Notes under the pieces: generated by a model | What the model saw: only the letters and a program-made list of their open reading frames with translations | The model's database searches: none | Told to the model about the DNA's origin: nothing | Made by a program: the position numbers and the translations under genes | Source of the DNA: Actinomycetes bacterium | GTDB taxonomy: Bacteria > Actinomycetota > Acidimicrobiia > Acidimicrobiales > RAAP-2 | Reading direction: 5' to 3' | NCBI GenBank assembly: GCA_021826255.1 | Contig: JAKBAZ010000080.1 | Span: 1 to 6,240, forward strand | DNA length: 6,240 nucleotides | In this document: piece by piece, positions 5,953 through 6,240 of the stretch | Layout of the letters: every line of letters starts with the position of its first letter | Numbering within the stretch: position 1 is the stretch's first letter

Positions 5953-6240
5953 CAACTGGGCGGAGTCACGGCCGACGTACTGAGCAGCCCGACGCGCTCT
6001 CGCGTGAGGGGAGCGAGAAGTTCACCCACGGTGCTGTGGGCGCTGAGCGCCCGGGTGCGCGAGGCCAGTGCGATGCCCAGGATCGGCCAACTCGACGACC
6101 ACTGGGGCCAGTAAGTAAAGCTGAGTGGGGCGGACGTCACGAAGGTGGTGGTTGAACCGGGCCACCCGTACGTCGCGAGCGGAGTGCCCGTTCGAAGGCG
6201 CAGAGAGCGTTGCCCACTCAACGCCTGCTGGGCGAGTCGT
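5934..6240 (-). CDS. Unrecognised protein, C-terminal part (5' end beyond window)
   Basis: One minus-strand frame is open from the right edge to a TAG at 5936-5934, giving 101 complete codons; the other two minus frames are interrupted. Third positions are mostly G or C, as in the neighbouring genes, and the stop falls beside the possible thrB starts, which fits an operon member. The fragment contains TYGWPGSTTTFVTSAPLSF, then TYWPQWSSSWPILGIALASR, and ends PPSWWQRLR. It has six tryptophans and many Ser and Thr, with one mildly hydrophobic stretch. It does not resemble the C-termini I would expect here from actinobacterial operons (homoserine dehydrogenase with an ACT domain, or threonine synthase). 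I do not recognise the family. There is an internal TTG at 6221, so a short gene is possible, but with the frame open to the edge a longer protein is likelier. Confidence 0.5.
   Translation of the reverse strand, partial: RLAQQALSGQRSLRLRTGTPLATYGWPGSTTTFVTSAPLSFTYWPQWSSSWPILGIALASRTRALSAHSTVGELLAPLTRERVGLLSTSAVTPPSWWQRLR

Noticed and set aside
1..6240. CRISPR arrays, insertion sequences, tRNA genes, riboswitches, toxin-antitoxin or defence modules
   Set aside because: No spaced direct repeats, transposase motifs, cloverleaf signatures or long non-coding leader were seen; nearly every base belongs to a housekeeping-type gene on one strand.

Overview
The window is gene-dense bacterial chromosome, about 60% G+C by eye. 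All seven coding regions lie on the minus strand, so transcription runs from position 6240 toward position 1. Gene content and order (miaB, miaA, dapF, hflX) match the arrangement known from actinobacteria, where miaA, dapF and hflX sit in the same order, for example in mycobacteria. GTG starts are frequent and the third codon position is rich in G and C. An actinobacterium is the best reading. I suspect an Acidimicrobiia-like lineage, but the sequence does not prove a class.

Layout in the direction of transcription: (1) the 3' end of an unrecognised, tryptophan-rich protein (5934-6240, running off the right edge); (2) thrB, homoserine kinase; (3) an EamA/DMT-family exporter closely resembling the threonine/homoserine exporter RhtA, starting inside the thrB stop codon; (4) a 38-base gap; (5) miaB; (6) miaA, overlapping miaB by 4 bases; (7) dapF, 10 bases after miaA; (8) hflX, overlapping dapF by 4 bases and running off the left edge without its last few dozen residues. 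There is no gene-free stretch longer than 38 bases.

Functionally there are three themes. thrB and the RhtA-like exporter handle the homoserine/threonine branch of the aspartate family, and dapF makes meso-diaminopimelate in the lysine/peptidoglycan branch of the same family. MiaA and MiaB act one after the other on adenosine 37 of tRNAs reading codons that begin with U. HflX is a ribosome-associated GTPase. Three of the junctions (thrB/exporter, miaB/miaA, dapF/hflX) use the same 4-base GTGA overlap, which suggests translational coupling. The only strong Shine-Dalgarno sequence I see is in front of dapF.

I found no mobile element, CRISPR array, RNA gene, riboswitch or convincing terminator, and no evidence of a new multi-gene defence or metabolic system. 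The observations most worth a second look are the thrB-exporter coupling, the unidentified protein upstream of thrB, motif variants in DapF and ThrB, an 18-base perfect palindrome inside thrB, and a marked excess of the hexamer CTCGAG.
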